Of a stretch of 64,000 bases of DNA, positions 1-11,792 are shown piece by piece; the first letter of the stretch is position 1; every line of letters starts with the position of its first letter. The notes beneath the pieces were generated by a model. The model was not told the DNA's origin. It did no database searches and saw nothing but the letters and a program-made list of their open reading frames with translations. This DNA is from Epiperipatus broadwayi (lineage: Eukaryota; Onychophora; Udeonychophora; Euonychophora; Peripatidae). A program made the position numbers and the translations under genes. Location: positions 7,461,331 through 7,525,330 of the forward strand of contig JAQFVV010006245.1 in NCBI GenBank assembly GCA_028023455.1, written 5' to 3'.

Positions 1-267
1 ATAAACAGAATATTCCCACTTGAAATATTGGAAAATATTTTTACAGGAAGCATAGTTAAAATGATATTAATATTATTATAAATTTATGTGATGTTAATAA
101 ATGAATTAATTATATACACAAATGTATGTATTACTTAATATAGAAAGTGTTTTGAAGGAGATTAAATAAGAATTTTAATTAACATCAATGCTTACAAAGA
201 TTTTGGAACTGAGATAAAGTTTTAACAATTGATAATTGTTGAGGAATGCATTAAATACAGCATTATT

Positions 268-440
268 CTCAGATCCAAGCTCATTACCTATAACAGACAC
301 ATTAGAAACTAATCTGGGAATGTTTAATGATTAGGAACTAGATAGAATTTAAATGCACAAGTCTTCTGGCATCTATTGATATGGAGAGTGTTGCTACTAT
401 TTTAATACAAAGTATTGTATGGATAAATATATTTTTTATA
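268..440 (-). mobile_element. Degenerate FB1 foldback-element fragment
   Basis: The stretch keeps the order of landmarks of the FB1 arm: a 'ctcagatccaag' start, 'agaaactaatctggga', 'aactagatag', 'gcacaagtcttctggcat' and 'atggagagt'. Many substitutions separate it from the copies at 9.4 and 52.2 kb, so it is the oldest copy here. No target duplication is visible. The orientation label is arbitrary because FB1 is internally inverted. Confidence 0.55.
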
Positions 441-940
441 TTGATATAAGAGATATCTAACAGGAATTGATCTTTAATATAATTTATTTAGGAATAAAAT
501 CTGTAATAAAAAAATTGGGGAAATTTTTTTACATAATGTTTGACTTCCAAACACTTTATTATATTTCTGTTTATGAATATTAAAATTTCTAAGAATTAAT
601 TAAAATGATAACTGTTGCACATAAGTTTTTATTTAAATTATAACTTATTAGCAAGTGTCAAACTTTTTGCTTTCACAACTTTGATATCATTTACAAAGAA
701 ACAGTGTTATACACTGTATATTTCAATTATATATAACACTCCCCCCATTTCCCCCTCCCAAAATGTAAATAAACAAAAAGTAAAACATTAAAATTTATAA
801 ATTTAATATATTTTACAATGTAGGTAATAATCACTTTTCTATGTCAGAGAAATATATGTGATCATTTGCACTTATATGATGGATCATCATCTAACATTAA
901 ATATAGAATATTTTTAAAAAAAAATTTAAACTTTATTTAA
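441..940. other. AT-rich stretch, nothing recognised
   Basis: AT-rich DNA with short homopolymer runs and a pyrimidine tract near 740-760. No long ORF, structured repeat or RNA gene was seen. Confidence 0.6.
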
Positions 941-944
941 ATTT

Positions 945-1240
945 TTCAATTACATTCAACTATTAATAATAGCACACATGTGTTAATATGTACACAACAT
1001 TTTGAGTGGTATAATTCTCCTCTCTTCTTTAGATGTTGAGAAAATGTCTCATTTGGTTAGAATTTTACCTTAAAATTTAATATTCAAAAACCTAAAGGTC
1101 CAGGTTTAATCTTTATGCTAGTACTATTACTGGTCAGACCAATGGCTCAAGAAGAGAGGAGAATACCAATCAAAATGTTTTGTATATGAGTAATTGGTTT
1201 GCTATAAATAATAATTGAATATAATTATAAAATTTAAATA
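945..1240 (+). mobile_element. Small foldback element with tRNA-SINE-like core
   Basis: The flanks are inverted repeats: 'cattcaactattaataatag' followed by 'attttgagtggtataattct' on the left matches the reverse complement of 1160-1235. The core at about 1050-1140 carries 'ggttagaattttacc', 'ggtccaggtttaatc' and 'tgctagtactattactgg'. It matches the minus strand of 51090-51205, where the A-box-like and B-box-like parts of a tRNA-derived SINE are clearer. A SINE core inside inverted flanks is consistent with a MITE that captured it. Confidence 0.5.
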
Positions 1241-2949
1241 TCATTCAGTATTTAATGTTAAATGATGGAAATAATCCAACATATAAGTACAACTAAAATG
1301 CCACAATTATATATGATCATGTTGCTAATAATGTTTTTTGGCTTATATTGAAAAAATCAGAAGAATTATAGACTACAATCTCATGATAACAAGATTGTTA
1401 TTTCATTTTTATTGGGACCAGAATATATTTAATTGCAATGAAAATTTGATATTTTACTTTTCATTTTACTTTAAAAAATAAAGTTATAATATAATATTAT
1501 TGTAATTAATTTTATTTTTTAAGTGAATGTGAATTAATGAGCATGCACAACAATAAACATATATGTAAATGTGCTCTCTCAATTTATTATTGATAACTAA
1601 ATTATTTTTTAAATTTTATTTATACTATAATCTTAATTTATACATGCATACTATACATGTAGATGCATACTGTGTTATATATATGGATGCTACACATGCA
1701 ATTTAGTAAACAATATGTATTCTATTGTAATCAAGCTTATCAACAAAAAATAAGCTATTATATCTAATGTGGATCCTGAAAGAAAACGTAGCAGATATTA
1801 CAGCTCTGCTGTACTTCAAATAAATACATTATAATTTTATGATTAATTGTGTTTACAAATGTATTAATTATTTGATCAAGATGTTTGTAGTTGTTTGTTT
1901 CTTCTAAGTCCTGATTATCAATCTTTTTTTTAAAAAATCTATGAAATACTGCTTTATTTTTTCCATAATCTACTTTTTTATTTTTTTATTTGATAACTTT
2001 GTCACTATTTCCTAAAGGTCTGAAGTATTATTTTCAAAAACAATAAAATCATTTAAAAATCATATGGACTTAAATTATGTACTTTTATTTCCATAGTTAT
2101 TTATTTTAAGCCTCCTGCAATCTGAGTTTTTTGTTTTCTTCCTGGTGAAGCTTTTTATAAGCTTTCAACTTTTGAATTTAATATTAAATCATTATTTTAT
2201 ATTAGATTTTAATAAACTAGACATAATTTGACAGAAATATATAATTACAAATGGAAAAAATTCTAAAAAAATTATTTGCATTTGACAAATATTCAAAAAA
2301 TGAATTTGTAGCATGAACAAAGGATACTTTCATCATTGAACAATTGGAAAGTGTAGAATGACTTTAGAAAATGAACAAAATCTCTTTTAATTGAAATTTA
2401 TTTTTGAAATGCAAATTCCATTTTAAAATGTTAAACCTCTTTATATTTTTTACTATATAGATTCTAATAGAGTATTAGTAATGGCATATGAAAAAGAAGT
2501 TTCAAAAGACAGAGTGATCAGATAACTTCTGGTTTTTGGTTAACATTATACTAAAAGTTATTACTTTATATTTTTAAAAATGAAGCATATACATATAAAA
2601 TAAAAATGTAATTATGTATATTTTTGATTTTTAATATGCTAAACTAATCACAAATCTTAACAAACTTCACAAAATATTTAAGTTTTTAGTTATTCCACAA
2701 ATTTTCTCAAAGTAATCTTGCGAATAGTCTCAAAATAGATTACAAAGGATTGTCCACCAATGATGTGGAGACAGGACTGAAATAATTTGATCTTGCTAAT
2801 ATTCAATTATATTGACCTTTTTAGATTTGTTTAAATTAAAAAATTAATATTAGAAAATACAAGAGTTTACTATTTAAAAAATAATAATGAAATATTTCAC
2901 TAGATAATTATAAGTACAACTTAAAGAAACATGATTACAGCAATTTTCT
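1241..2949. other. AT-rich intergenic DNA, nothing recognised
   Basis: Long AT-rich stretch with homopolymer tracts such as the T-rich region at 1920-2000. No coding-like ORF, tandem array or RNA structure was found on either strand. Confidence 0.55.
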
Positions 2950-3440
2950 GGATTTCTTTGATCAAAGGTCATTGTGTAACCTTTAATAAACTAAATCACA
3001 ACATTCTCTTTGTAAAATTGCTATAAAAAGTTCTAGAAATATGGCATCACCTGTCATAAACTATTATCAGTGTTAATATTTTTAGTGCAATCATATAATC
3101 TAATTACTGCTATTTCATTTTGATAAATATTTTTTTAATATGACAACATACTGAATCAATTTCTTGATGTTCTAAGCTTTAATAACTGTGAAATGCTTTT
3201 ATACTTGAATGTCTTCAAAATCTATAATTCCAAAATGACAACTCAAAGTTTTCCCAATACTTGGATGTGATTTACTGTGCTAAATTTTTTTAAATCAAGT
3301 TTTTTTTGGTTGATTTGAATCCAAAGTTTTCTTGGAAAGTAAAATAAGTTAAATTAATATTTGGAAGAAATATATTTTTATTACTGTCAGTAATTTAAAA
3401 CAACTTTCTAAGCCAAGATCAAAGTGAATAATAATTTCAA
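2950..3440 (-). pseudogene. RTE-like LINE reverse transcriptase fossil
   Basis: Read on the minus strand in several frames, this contains shreds of a non-LTR reverse transcriptase in the right order. There is a block resembling the Q-A-G-F-R region followed by 'NFELSFW' (near 3250-3330), then 'IDFEDIQ' (near 3210-3230) corresponding to the usual D-Y-x-K-A-F motif, then 'GDAIS' with 'FYSNF' (near 3030-3050) corresponding to G-D-x-I-S-P-x-L-F. Stops and frameshifts occur throughout. The family is suggested by similarity to the better preserved fragments at 35.0-36.2 kb and 51.2-53.2 kb. It is not functional. Confidence 0.5.
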
Positions 3441-4477
3441 GACTTTTGTCAAGCACTCAATCTCTGAATCATGTTATTATATATTACTCTATTTTGCTAT
3501 ATATATTTTTCACAGTTTTCATTTATAAATTGCATCAATGCTAAACATATTGTGTTTAAACTTTTTATATCATCCACTTTAGATAAATACATTAATGATT
3601 ATTATTAATTATTAACATATTTATTTAAGGTGAATGATGTCATAAATTCAGGAAGTTTGGAATTTGTAAATGAAATTGTAATAATTTGATGCAAATACTG
3701 AACAAATGTTAAAGTCATGTGATAACTTCTGAATTGGACCAACTGAGAGAGTATTGACTCATCCAGAAATGCATCTTGGGATAATTTACCTTTTTTAGAT
3801 ATCTTCATTCATATGTTTAAGATTATGATTTAAGTAAAATAAAATTTTTTAACTATATATATATTTTAATCACTTTAAAAAAATAATTTTTTTAATGAGG
3901 TTTAAAATTTCACTTTCTATTGTTTAATTCATACAACATGCTTTGAAGTGTTAATGTAAACATTGTATGATTATTTGAAATTTATTACATTACCATACTA
4001 AATTAAGGTTTTGACATTGAGAAAACATTGGTTTATTTCAAAATTCATATTATTATGAGAACCTGTTGATTAATTATTTTTTGAATGCATTAATTTATGT
4101 CATAAATAAAAATTAAAAAATGCACACTCTATATATATTAAACCATAAATTGACAGTAGTTGTATTCCAAAGGTAATGCACAATATAACAGCCAAATCCA
4201 TAATCCATAGTCAAGGAAAAGAATGAAGACCAGTGACTGTAATAGACAGATTTTAATCTGCTTAAAAGCTTTAAATAAAATCCATTCAACAAGCAAAATA
4301 AGAAGTTTTCAGTAAGATTAAAATCTCAATTTGTTATAATCATGTATCCATTCATTGTCTATTTAAGTGCTTAGAATAGGATGAAAAGTGGAATCCATCT
4401 TTTATTGTATAGGTTGCCTTAACAACAGATTATGGATACTCTATTGTGTTATTAAGTTTTAGCTGTTATACTGTAAA
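3441..4477. other. AT-rich stretch, nothing recognised
   Basis: AT-rich DNA. A 67-codon minus-strand ORF at 3605-3808 follows the LINE fossil upstream in the minus sense. I could not match it to a LINE domain, so it is not called as a gene. Confidence 0.5.
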
Positions 4478-4716
4478 TTATATATATATATATATATCAA
4501 ACAACAACCTAATGATAATTTAAAGCATTTTCAGTATACCTCTGAAGATTAATATTACTATTAATTTTATCATATTCATTTGCTATCAATATTATATGTA
4601 AAAATCAAAATTACATTTATTAACTTAGCATTATATATATATATATATATATATATATAATGCTAAGTTATATATCGAGAAGTAAGGGTACAATATATAT
4701 ATATATATATATATAT
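4478..4716. repeat. Cluster of (TA)n microsatellites
   Basis: Three (TA)n tracts lie at about 4478-4497, 4632-4660 and 4693-4716. The middle one is the centre of a perfect palindrome, listed separately. Confidence 0.9.
4621..4670. repeat. Perfect 50-bp palindrome with (TA)n core
   Basis: 'taacttagca' followed by (TA)n and then 'tgctaagtta' reads identically on both strands over all 50 bases, with no spacer. The unique 10-bp arms flanking the microsatellite are exact complements, so the whole tract can extrude as a cruciform. Confidence 0.9.
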
Positions 4717-5008
4717 GGAATTAAGAATTATGTAAAACATGGAATTCTAAGAATTACATATTTATATAAGTGCACCCAAAATATAATGAAGACCTTATTT
4801 ATGAAATGTTATAACATCTTATAAATTAAAACAAACAATAGTTTTTTTCTGTTTTAATAACATGTTATTATTAAAAAATTAAATTAAGATAGTTTGGCTG
4901 AGATCAAATCTCACCTTTCATTTCACAATTCAATAATAACTTAATATATATATATATATATTCTGAGCAGTCAACCTATTACTCTTTTACTAAGTCACTG
5001 GTTTACAA

Positions 5009-5517
5009 GATTATAGAGAGAAAAAGTCTCCATACAGTAGTGCCACTCAGTGACAACCAGAGTAATCAATGGATGCCAGAAGGCTTGTGCATAAAATCCC
5101 CATCTAGTGCCTACTCATCCAATATCCCAGGACTAGTTTCTGTCTTGTGGCCTTCGTCAGTGAGGAGCTTTGTATCTGAGAGCACTGCACCTAGATTTTA
5201 TGATCTAATGCAACCCTCCTGCAACCACCTTTTATCGCTACTTAACTACAAAACTATGAAAATAAAATTGAAAACACAATAATATTTTCAATCTAAGCTC
5301 ACTAGTTTATTTAGTCATATGGGTCTGAACCCAGTTCAGAAACTAGTCTGGAGATAATGGATTAGTAGGCACTAATGGGGATTTTATGCACAAGCTTTCT
5401 GGCATCCATTGATTACTTTGGTTGGCACTGAGTGGCACTATTGTATGGAGAGTTTTGCCTGTTTTAATAACAGATATGTGTAAGCATAAGAAATAGTGAT
5501 CATGTGATTATAGAGAG
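5009..5517. mobile_element. FB1 foldback element, 485 bp, with 12-bp target duplication
   Basis: The element spans 5021-5505 and is flanked by 'gattatagagag' at 5009-5020 and 5506-5517. The left arm carries 'tctccatacagtagtgccac', 'aatggatgccagaaggcttg' and 'tagtgcctactcatccaata'. The right arm from 5338 is its inverted copy, ending with 'ggagagttttgcctgtttta' and a tail 'gtgatcatgtg'. Between the arms is a non-coding segment containing 'gggtctgaacccagttcag'. The same segment appears in the opposite orientation in the copies at 9.4 and 52.2 kb. An 80-codon ORF at 5040-5282 is a by-product of the repeat. Confidence 0.8.
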
Positions 5518-5525
5518 CAATTTAA

Positions 5526-8500
5526 GTACAATATAAATTAAATTTTATTGATTACATACCTTTTTCCAGTGTAATTTTTAATCATTATACACATATTTCT
5601 CAAAGTATAAACTGTAGTACACTACTATTTGTTCCAATGTGCACAGAAATTATCTCCATCTATTATAAAATGTGAGGTTTCAGTGTTTAAATCTTTAATT
5701 CACATCATAATTGAAGGTTTCTTTCTCTTTCCTAGAAATGTATAAATAGTGAGAGACATTAATTTATTTTCTTCATTATATTAATAATTTATGAAACAAT
5801 AGGCATAGTTACTGAACACTATTGAATTAATTTGATTGCTTACTTGACTTTTTTCTGGCATAGTGCTTACTCATTATGCATAAACATGTATGTAAGTGCA
5901 TGTGTGAATTGATAAAATATATCTAAACAAATAGTACATTGAATGCTGCCTATATACTGTAACAATCATATTTTCACATTCACACAGCAAAATCAAGAGT
6001 TTTGGTAAATTATCCCACAGCTGGTCTAGATTAGGGCTTGAGACCTCGAATCAGATAATACCTCAGTTCCTTCACCAATGCTCCATGATTTACTACCCTA
6101 TAGATGACAAATATAAGGCTACACTTGGACTCTTTTAGTTCAAAGGGTGAAACATGAGACTCAGGTAATAAGGACTAATTTAACACTAAATTAACTAAAC
6201 ACACACACAGATTTGGAAAGGATTTAGAATGAGTTGTGAATAATACATTAAACATTTCCTAAGTTTAAAGAGATTTAATTATTAAAATATAAATAATAAC
6301 ACAAATATAAGTGCATTGGGATTTAAACTAGCAGATGTTATATAATGATGAATGAGGTTAAATACAAGTTCTCATCTTCATGCACTTTAATTCATTTAAT
6401 TTTAAATTTATTATAAATAAATATTATCTATGGTTATTCTTATGCCTGAACAAAGGTATGTCATTCCTATGAAGTTTGCTAAGAGTTAAATCTTATAAGA
6501 ATAATAACTGGCAAAATATAATTTATTTATTAAAATTGCATAATGAGCAATAACTGTGCTTGCTATGCATATCATTTTATATAAACTGGATCTGGGGTTC
6601 AGATCAATGCTGAACAGACTAATATTATGGAGGGTAAACTGGTGACTTACAGCATAGCTTCAGAGATTATTGTGCTACATAAACTAGATAAGGGTTGTGG
6701 CCCAAATGTGTAATTACTCATGGGATTCAGTACTAAGTACACAGTTCCTGTGAACTGTATAACTTGCCATCATAAAATATAACATTTAGTTTGGATGATT
6801 GAAGCAGCTTAATATACAATTCTGGACCCTTGTGTTCCAGTTCTAAAAGAGAGATGTCCCAACTAAGAATAATGGGGAGGCCCTTAAAATCAAATGCCCA
6901 TTCCAATAAGAAAATATATATAGTAATGCGTATTTTCCACTTATGTGCTTTATAAGGATATATTTGTAACACTTTCTAAATATCAAATTAATAAAGCATT
7001 AAATCTATAGTTTTGACCTGTGAAACTATTATACACCAGTTTGTAAATTAGCATACTTAACTTTTGCTAAAAAGGGTTAATCTAGTTTATTAATTAAATT
7101 TATATAATTTATGATAATAAACTGAGGAGGAGAAAGCATATCTGGCATTTAATTAACTAATCATTTATAATATGCTTTAAAATATCATTCTTGCCATTAC
7201 TTAATTAAATATAATTATTTATCATGCAAACCTGATTACAATAGGCTAAAATATAGCTTAACTAACATATATAGAAGTACGTTTTCAGATTGGAGATTTG
7301 TGTGTGTGCTAAAAAAGCAACATAAATCTACTATGTGAGATCTTCTAATCAATTGTCCAAATTTATTAATATTATCAATCTCTGCTCTAAATTAAGGCAT
7401 AGCATGAATTAACAATATGTAAAATGGAAAACAGGCATGACCACAGATTGGAAAACAGATTTAGATAAAATACTATAATAATTGATTAGTTATTATGTTA
7501 GGAGAATTATTAACTATAAATATTCATTTAAAAGGCAAGATCCTTACAATTATTAAGTTTACTTTAGATTTACATAAGAGTTTATTTTACAAAGTTTATT
7601 TATTAAGAAACTATTTAAGTTTATAAGTTTATGAACATTAAATATTATATAACTAGCTTTAGAATTCTTAGAACAGTTTAATTAAGATTTATTTTATAGA
7701 GTTCTGTGGGAAGAAAATGTTACCAATCTTTTAGCTGAAGCATTTTCATGATGTTTGGCACTGACATTCTCCCTTGGGCTGGCTTGTTGGTCTCAAACTC
7801 CCTCATCATCTTGGACTAATCTTCCAAAAGGAAGATGGCAACTGGTTGCCTTCTAGCCATTAGCTTCCATTATAAAATCTGGTATAGCCTTTGGTGGCAA
7901 AACATTACAAGATTTAAGAGAGTGAATCTTGATGTTTGAATTTTGTGTTTTTTATATCAGTGCTTTTACTCCCCCCCCCCCCTGCAAAACCATGAAGTTA
8001 TTTACTGTTTATAAGTTTTAAGATTTAAGTTTTAACACATGTTTATTAAGTTTAAAGAAGACAAAAGTAAAATTAAGTTATTCATGAAATAATGCAGCTT
8101 GACTCTATTTCTTTTGTCTTAAATCTATTTTAGAATTTACTTTAAAATCTCATTCTTGGTTTTCACACAAATTAAACAAGATGTGTGTGATGTAGGACAA
8201 TTTTCAAGAATCAGACAAACTTTTAAAAAGAGATTTTAAGTTCTGTAAACCTTCATTTATATATATATAATTTTGTCACCTCAAAAATTGAAAATTTATA
8301 TGTGAATAAAATAAATTTGTACTTAAGGATAAAATAACTTGAAGATAAAATAATTTAAATGTGTCACAATGCTTATCAAAATCTATTACATTGGAACTTC
8401 ATTCACATATATATGTAGGTGCACTTATACATATAGAATAATGTTTACACAACTTATTTTTAATTTATTATTTAAATTTATAACTATGTATACACATTAT

Positions 8501-9385
8501 AACTATATGCATACTGACTTTAGTATTTATATGTATGAAACTATATAAATATATGCACATACTTAAATATACCTTATTATACATTAAAATATGTTAAATT
8601 ATGATGATACATGAACTTGGATGGGTTTGAACTGGAGAAAAAATACTACTATGGAATACTATGGAACATAGTAGGTGAAACAAGAAGCTAGACAAATAAT
8701 ACTGATTCAACATGTAAAAAAATATTTTAAAGAGTGAAATAGTTTAATGTATTTAATGAAACAAATATAACTAAAGTAATTAATGTTTCAACATTTATCT
8801 AAGGTTGGACTTTAATTGATGACATATTGAAAATTGAATAACATAGTAAGTTAATGTAAAACTGGCAGAAGTTTATTACAGTGGTTCAATAAAAAAATTA
8901 AATCAGAGTATGAAAACTATTTATAATAATTCATCAATTTATTAAGTAATATATGATCACCTGGATCTATGAATTGAGATATTATCATCTTGTAAAATGC
9001 CAATTTTATCTAAAAATAATGTTTTTTCAATGGAATAAACTTTGTTTCATTGAACAAATTGTTTGCAACTTTAATGTGATCATAGAGGCTAATGCCAAAC
9101 AATAACAGAATACCATTGCATGACTAGATAAAGAATACATTTTGAACACATTGTTTATTAGCTGGAATAGAACATCTTCATTGATAAGTCTCTATGGAAA
9201 ATTTCTGGATATAAAAAACTCTTCTTGTGGTTGAAAAATATAAATGATTATTCATAAGGCTATATTAAACATTCTTCATATAATTCCACTGTCCAATTCA
9301 TAAATTGCAATTTCTATGTCATGGCAGTTACATCAGAAAACAGTTTGAAATGGCAACTAAATATTCATCTAGTAAAACTCAGGAC
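5526..9385. other. AT-rich intergenic DNA with isolated tRNA-like shreds
   Basis: Mostly featureless AT-rich sequence. 'ggggttcagatc' near 6595 resembles a B box in a possible decayed tRNA-SINE. The region 7690-7990 is less AT-rich ('gggctggcttgttggtctca') and ends in a poly-C run near 7971-7982. It looks like an unidentified old repeat with no open frame. No gene is supported. Confidence 0.45.
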
Positions 9386-10136
9386 ATATTATTTTAAAAT
9401 AGGCAAAATTTTCCATTCAGTAGTGCCACTCAGTACAAGCCAGAATAATCAATGGATGCCAGAAGGCTTGTGCATAAAATCCCTATCTAGTGCCTATTCA
9501 CCCAATATCCCCAGACTAGTTTCTAGCTTGTGGCCTTTGTCAGTGAGAAGCTTTGGATCTGAGAGCACAAGCCTTCTGGCATCTATTGATTAATCTGGCT
9601 TGCACTGAGTGGCACTACTGTATGGAGAGTTTTGCCTGCTTTTATAACAGCTGTGAGCAAGCATAAAAAATGGTAATCATGTGATGTTTAGTGGTTAACA
9701 CAAATTCTGTCTAATAGGACAGTGGTGACTAAGGTTATTAAAGAACCAAAGACACCAAAATGTATGGGTACTGAACTGAGTTCAGATCTATATGACTATA
9801 TAAGCTAATGAGCTTGGATTGAAAATGTTATTGTGTTTTCAATTTTAGATTCATCATTTTGTAGTTAAGTAGATAGAGATAAAAGGTGACTGCTGGAGGT
9901 TCAGTGCTCTCAGATTCAAGACTCTTCACCAACAAAGGCCATAAGTTAAAAGCTAGTCTGGGAATATTGACTGAGTAGGCACTAGATAGGGATTTTATGC
10001 ACAAACCTGGGATCCATTGATTACTCTGGCTTGCAATGAATGGCACTACTCTATGGAAAGTTTTGCCTGTTTTAATAACAGTTATGAGCAAGCATAAGAA
10101 ATGGTGATCATGTGATGTTTAGTAATATATTATTTT
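9386..10136. mobile_element. FB1 foldback element, full-length form, 731 bp
   Basis: The element spans 9396-10126 between 10-bp duplications 'atattatttt' at 9386-9395 and 10127-10136. Order of parts: inverted arm (9411-9560), direct arm (9567-9650), a ~240-bp middle containing 'ccaaagacaccaaaatgtat' and 'gagttcagatctatatgact', then a second direct arm (9895-10070) and the tail 'gtgatcatgtgatgtttagt'. The copy at 52232-52952 has the same order and nearly the same length (721 bp), so this is the standard full-length form. Nothing in it looks protein-coding. Confidence 0.8.
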
Positions 10137-10439
10137 CGTAAATACTTGAATTATTGGAGAATTTCTTTAAACAAAGCCACGGGTACAAATAATTATATAT
10201 ATCATTAAAACCAGTCAACACTTAAACAATTCCAATATCAATAGCAATCAACAATTTCAAACTGTTGTCAAGGTAACCTGTTTTTAACAATATATACACA
10301 TACAAAATATAATTGATTGTTTTGCGTATTTGGTTTTTAAATTTTAATCTTCATAATTTTAATATATATATATATATTAGAATATTGATTACTATAGATT
10401 GTGACATTTTTAATATACAAATATTATGTTTAATAACTT

Positions 10440-10988
10440 CAGTGTTATGAGATAGTGTGGAGAGTAGTGGGTTGTGTGAAAGTCTGTGCTCATATACCCT
10501 ATATATTACATATATAGACACAGGTATATAATAAGCATGTGTGTTTCAGTTATTACATAGTAGAGATGTCTATCCATCCAATGTATATGTATTAAATGAA
10601 TTATGTTCCGTACATGAGGGGTCAGACTGACCTTAGGTCAACATGGGTGTGACACGAATATCGGCCTTAGGGTGGCCTTTGAGCATTCCATCATCAGATT
10701 TTCAATTGAATGGACTATTGAAGAGTTGGAGTGTGGAGTAGATTGAAGCCTGTCCATAAAAGTATGAGGATTGGCTATCTTAATATATATCTGAGCACTT
10801 GTGGCATATGTGTGGAGATGGTAATCTGAACCAACTGATGATTGCTGGTTTAGCATGAAATACGTGTATTGGTGATTGTTTGTCTTTTCAACATATATGT
10901 GTTTAAGTGTATCAGTGTTATGAGATAGTGTGGAGAGTGGTGGGTTGTGTGAAAGTCTGTGCTTATATACTCTATATATTAAATATAT
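10440..10988. repeat. Pair of ~77-bp direct repeats flanking ~395 bp
   Basis: 10440-10516 and 10912-10988 are near-identical in the same orientation, starting 'cagtgttatgagatagtgtg'. They are spaced 472 bp apart. The enclosed sequence is less AT-rich than its surroundings and holds a 72-codon minus-strand ORF (10638-10856) with no recognised domain. It could be one and a fraction copies of a ~472-bp tandem unit, or a very small terminal-repeat element. No target duplication was identified. Confidence 0.7.
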
Positions 10989-11240
10989 GTTTGTATTATG
11001 CGTATTAATTAATTTTAAGCATAATTAATTATTAATTATGATATTTCTTTACATAAATAGAATAAGCAGAACTTTGGATTGATAAAGTACGTTTACAAAT
11101 GTATTACATACATGTTTTATTTTACATTTTATTCTTCATAGAGAGTCAGATAATCTTACATTATTGATTTTTTTTCTATTATTAGTGAATATTACTCTTA
11201 TTAATTGAAATTTGTCATATAAAGTATTTGTTTTCAAATA

Positions 11241-11790
11241 TAGTATTACATTTTTTAATCCTTTGCATTAATTAAAAACTGAATAATAATCATGAATAAT
11301 AAAAGATATGGAAACAAGTAAGAAAAAATTTATTTCCGATAATCTGACTTTTGAACATGTGAAGAATAAATATTTACAGTTAGTATATGTATATATCAAA
11401 CTCAGATAACTATATGTATTTAATTTAATGATTATTTAACATATGTTTACTTGCAACATATTAATTTCTGAAATAACTAAGTTCCATTACAAGATGTTTT
11501 TTCTATTTAAAAAGGAAATAAATTTAAATGGGGAGATAAAAATAAAATATTCTTATTGCACTTATCATTTTTTTTTAAAACAAAAACTTTGATTCTTCTT
11601 TCACTTATTCATTGTAATAGAATTTAGAGCCACTTCAGAAATCATTCAAAAGTTATGTAAAAAAAAAAGTTATTTTTCTGTTAATAAAATTTTATTTAAA
11701 AAAATTACTACAAAATTATCAAAAATATTGAAATTATTAGTTATCTCCAAGTTCGAAAAAGTATATTTTTGACTTTAAACTATTATTTAA
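11241..11790 (+). repeat. Left long inverted arm of hAT-containing composite
   Basis: Shared landmarks with the reverse complement of 14470-15018 include 'aataataatcatgaata', 'ataatctgac', 'tatgtatatatcaaactca', 'aaaactttgattcttctt', 'aatcattcaaaag' and 'attattagttatctccaagt'. The arm is about 550 bp long with scattered substitutions and indels. The inner end stops close to the start of the hAT sequence. Confidence 0.8.
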
Positions 11791-11792
11791 AA

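Noticed and set aside
5040-5282. 80-codon ORF in FB1 (similar ones at 9321-9593 and 9828-10091)
   Set aside because: The shared peptide arises because FB1 arms are repeated; the opposite strand and other copies do not keep the frame.
7971-7982. Poly-C run (and poly-G run at 18744-18755) as possible G-quadruplex regulators
   Set aside because: Single homopolymer runs without neighbouring G tracts; likely simple slippage products.
10638-10856. 72-codon minus-strand ORF with natural-looking composition
   Set aside because: No domain recognised, and it sits between short direct repeats of a probable repetitive unit.
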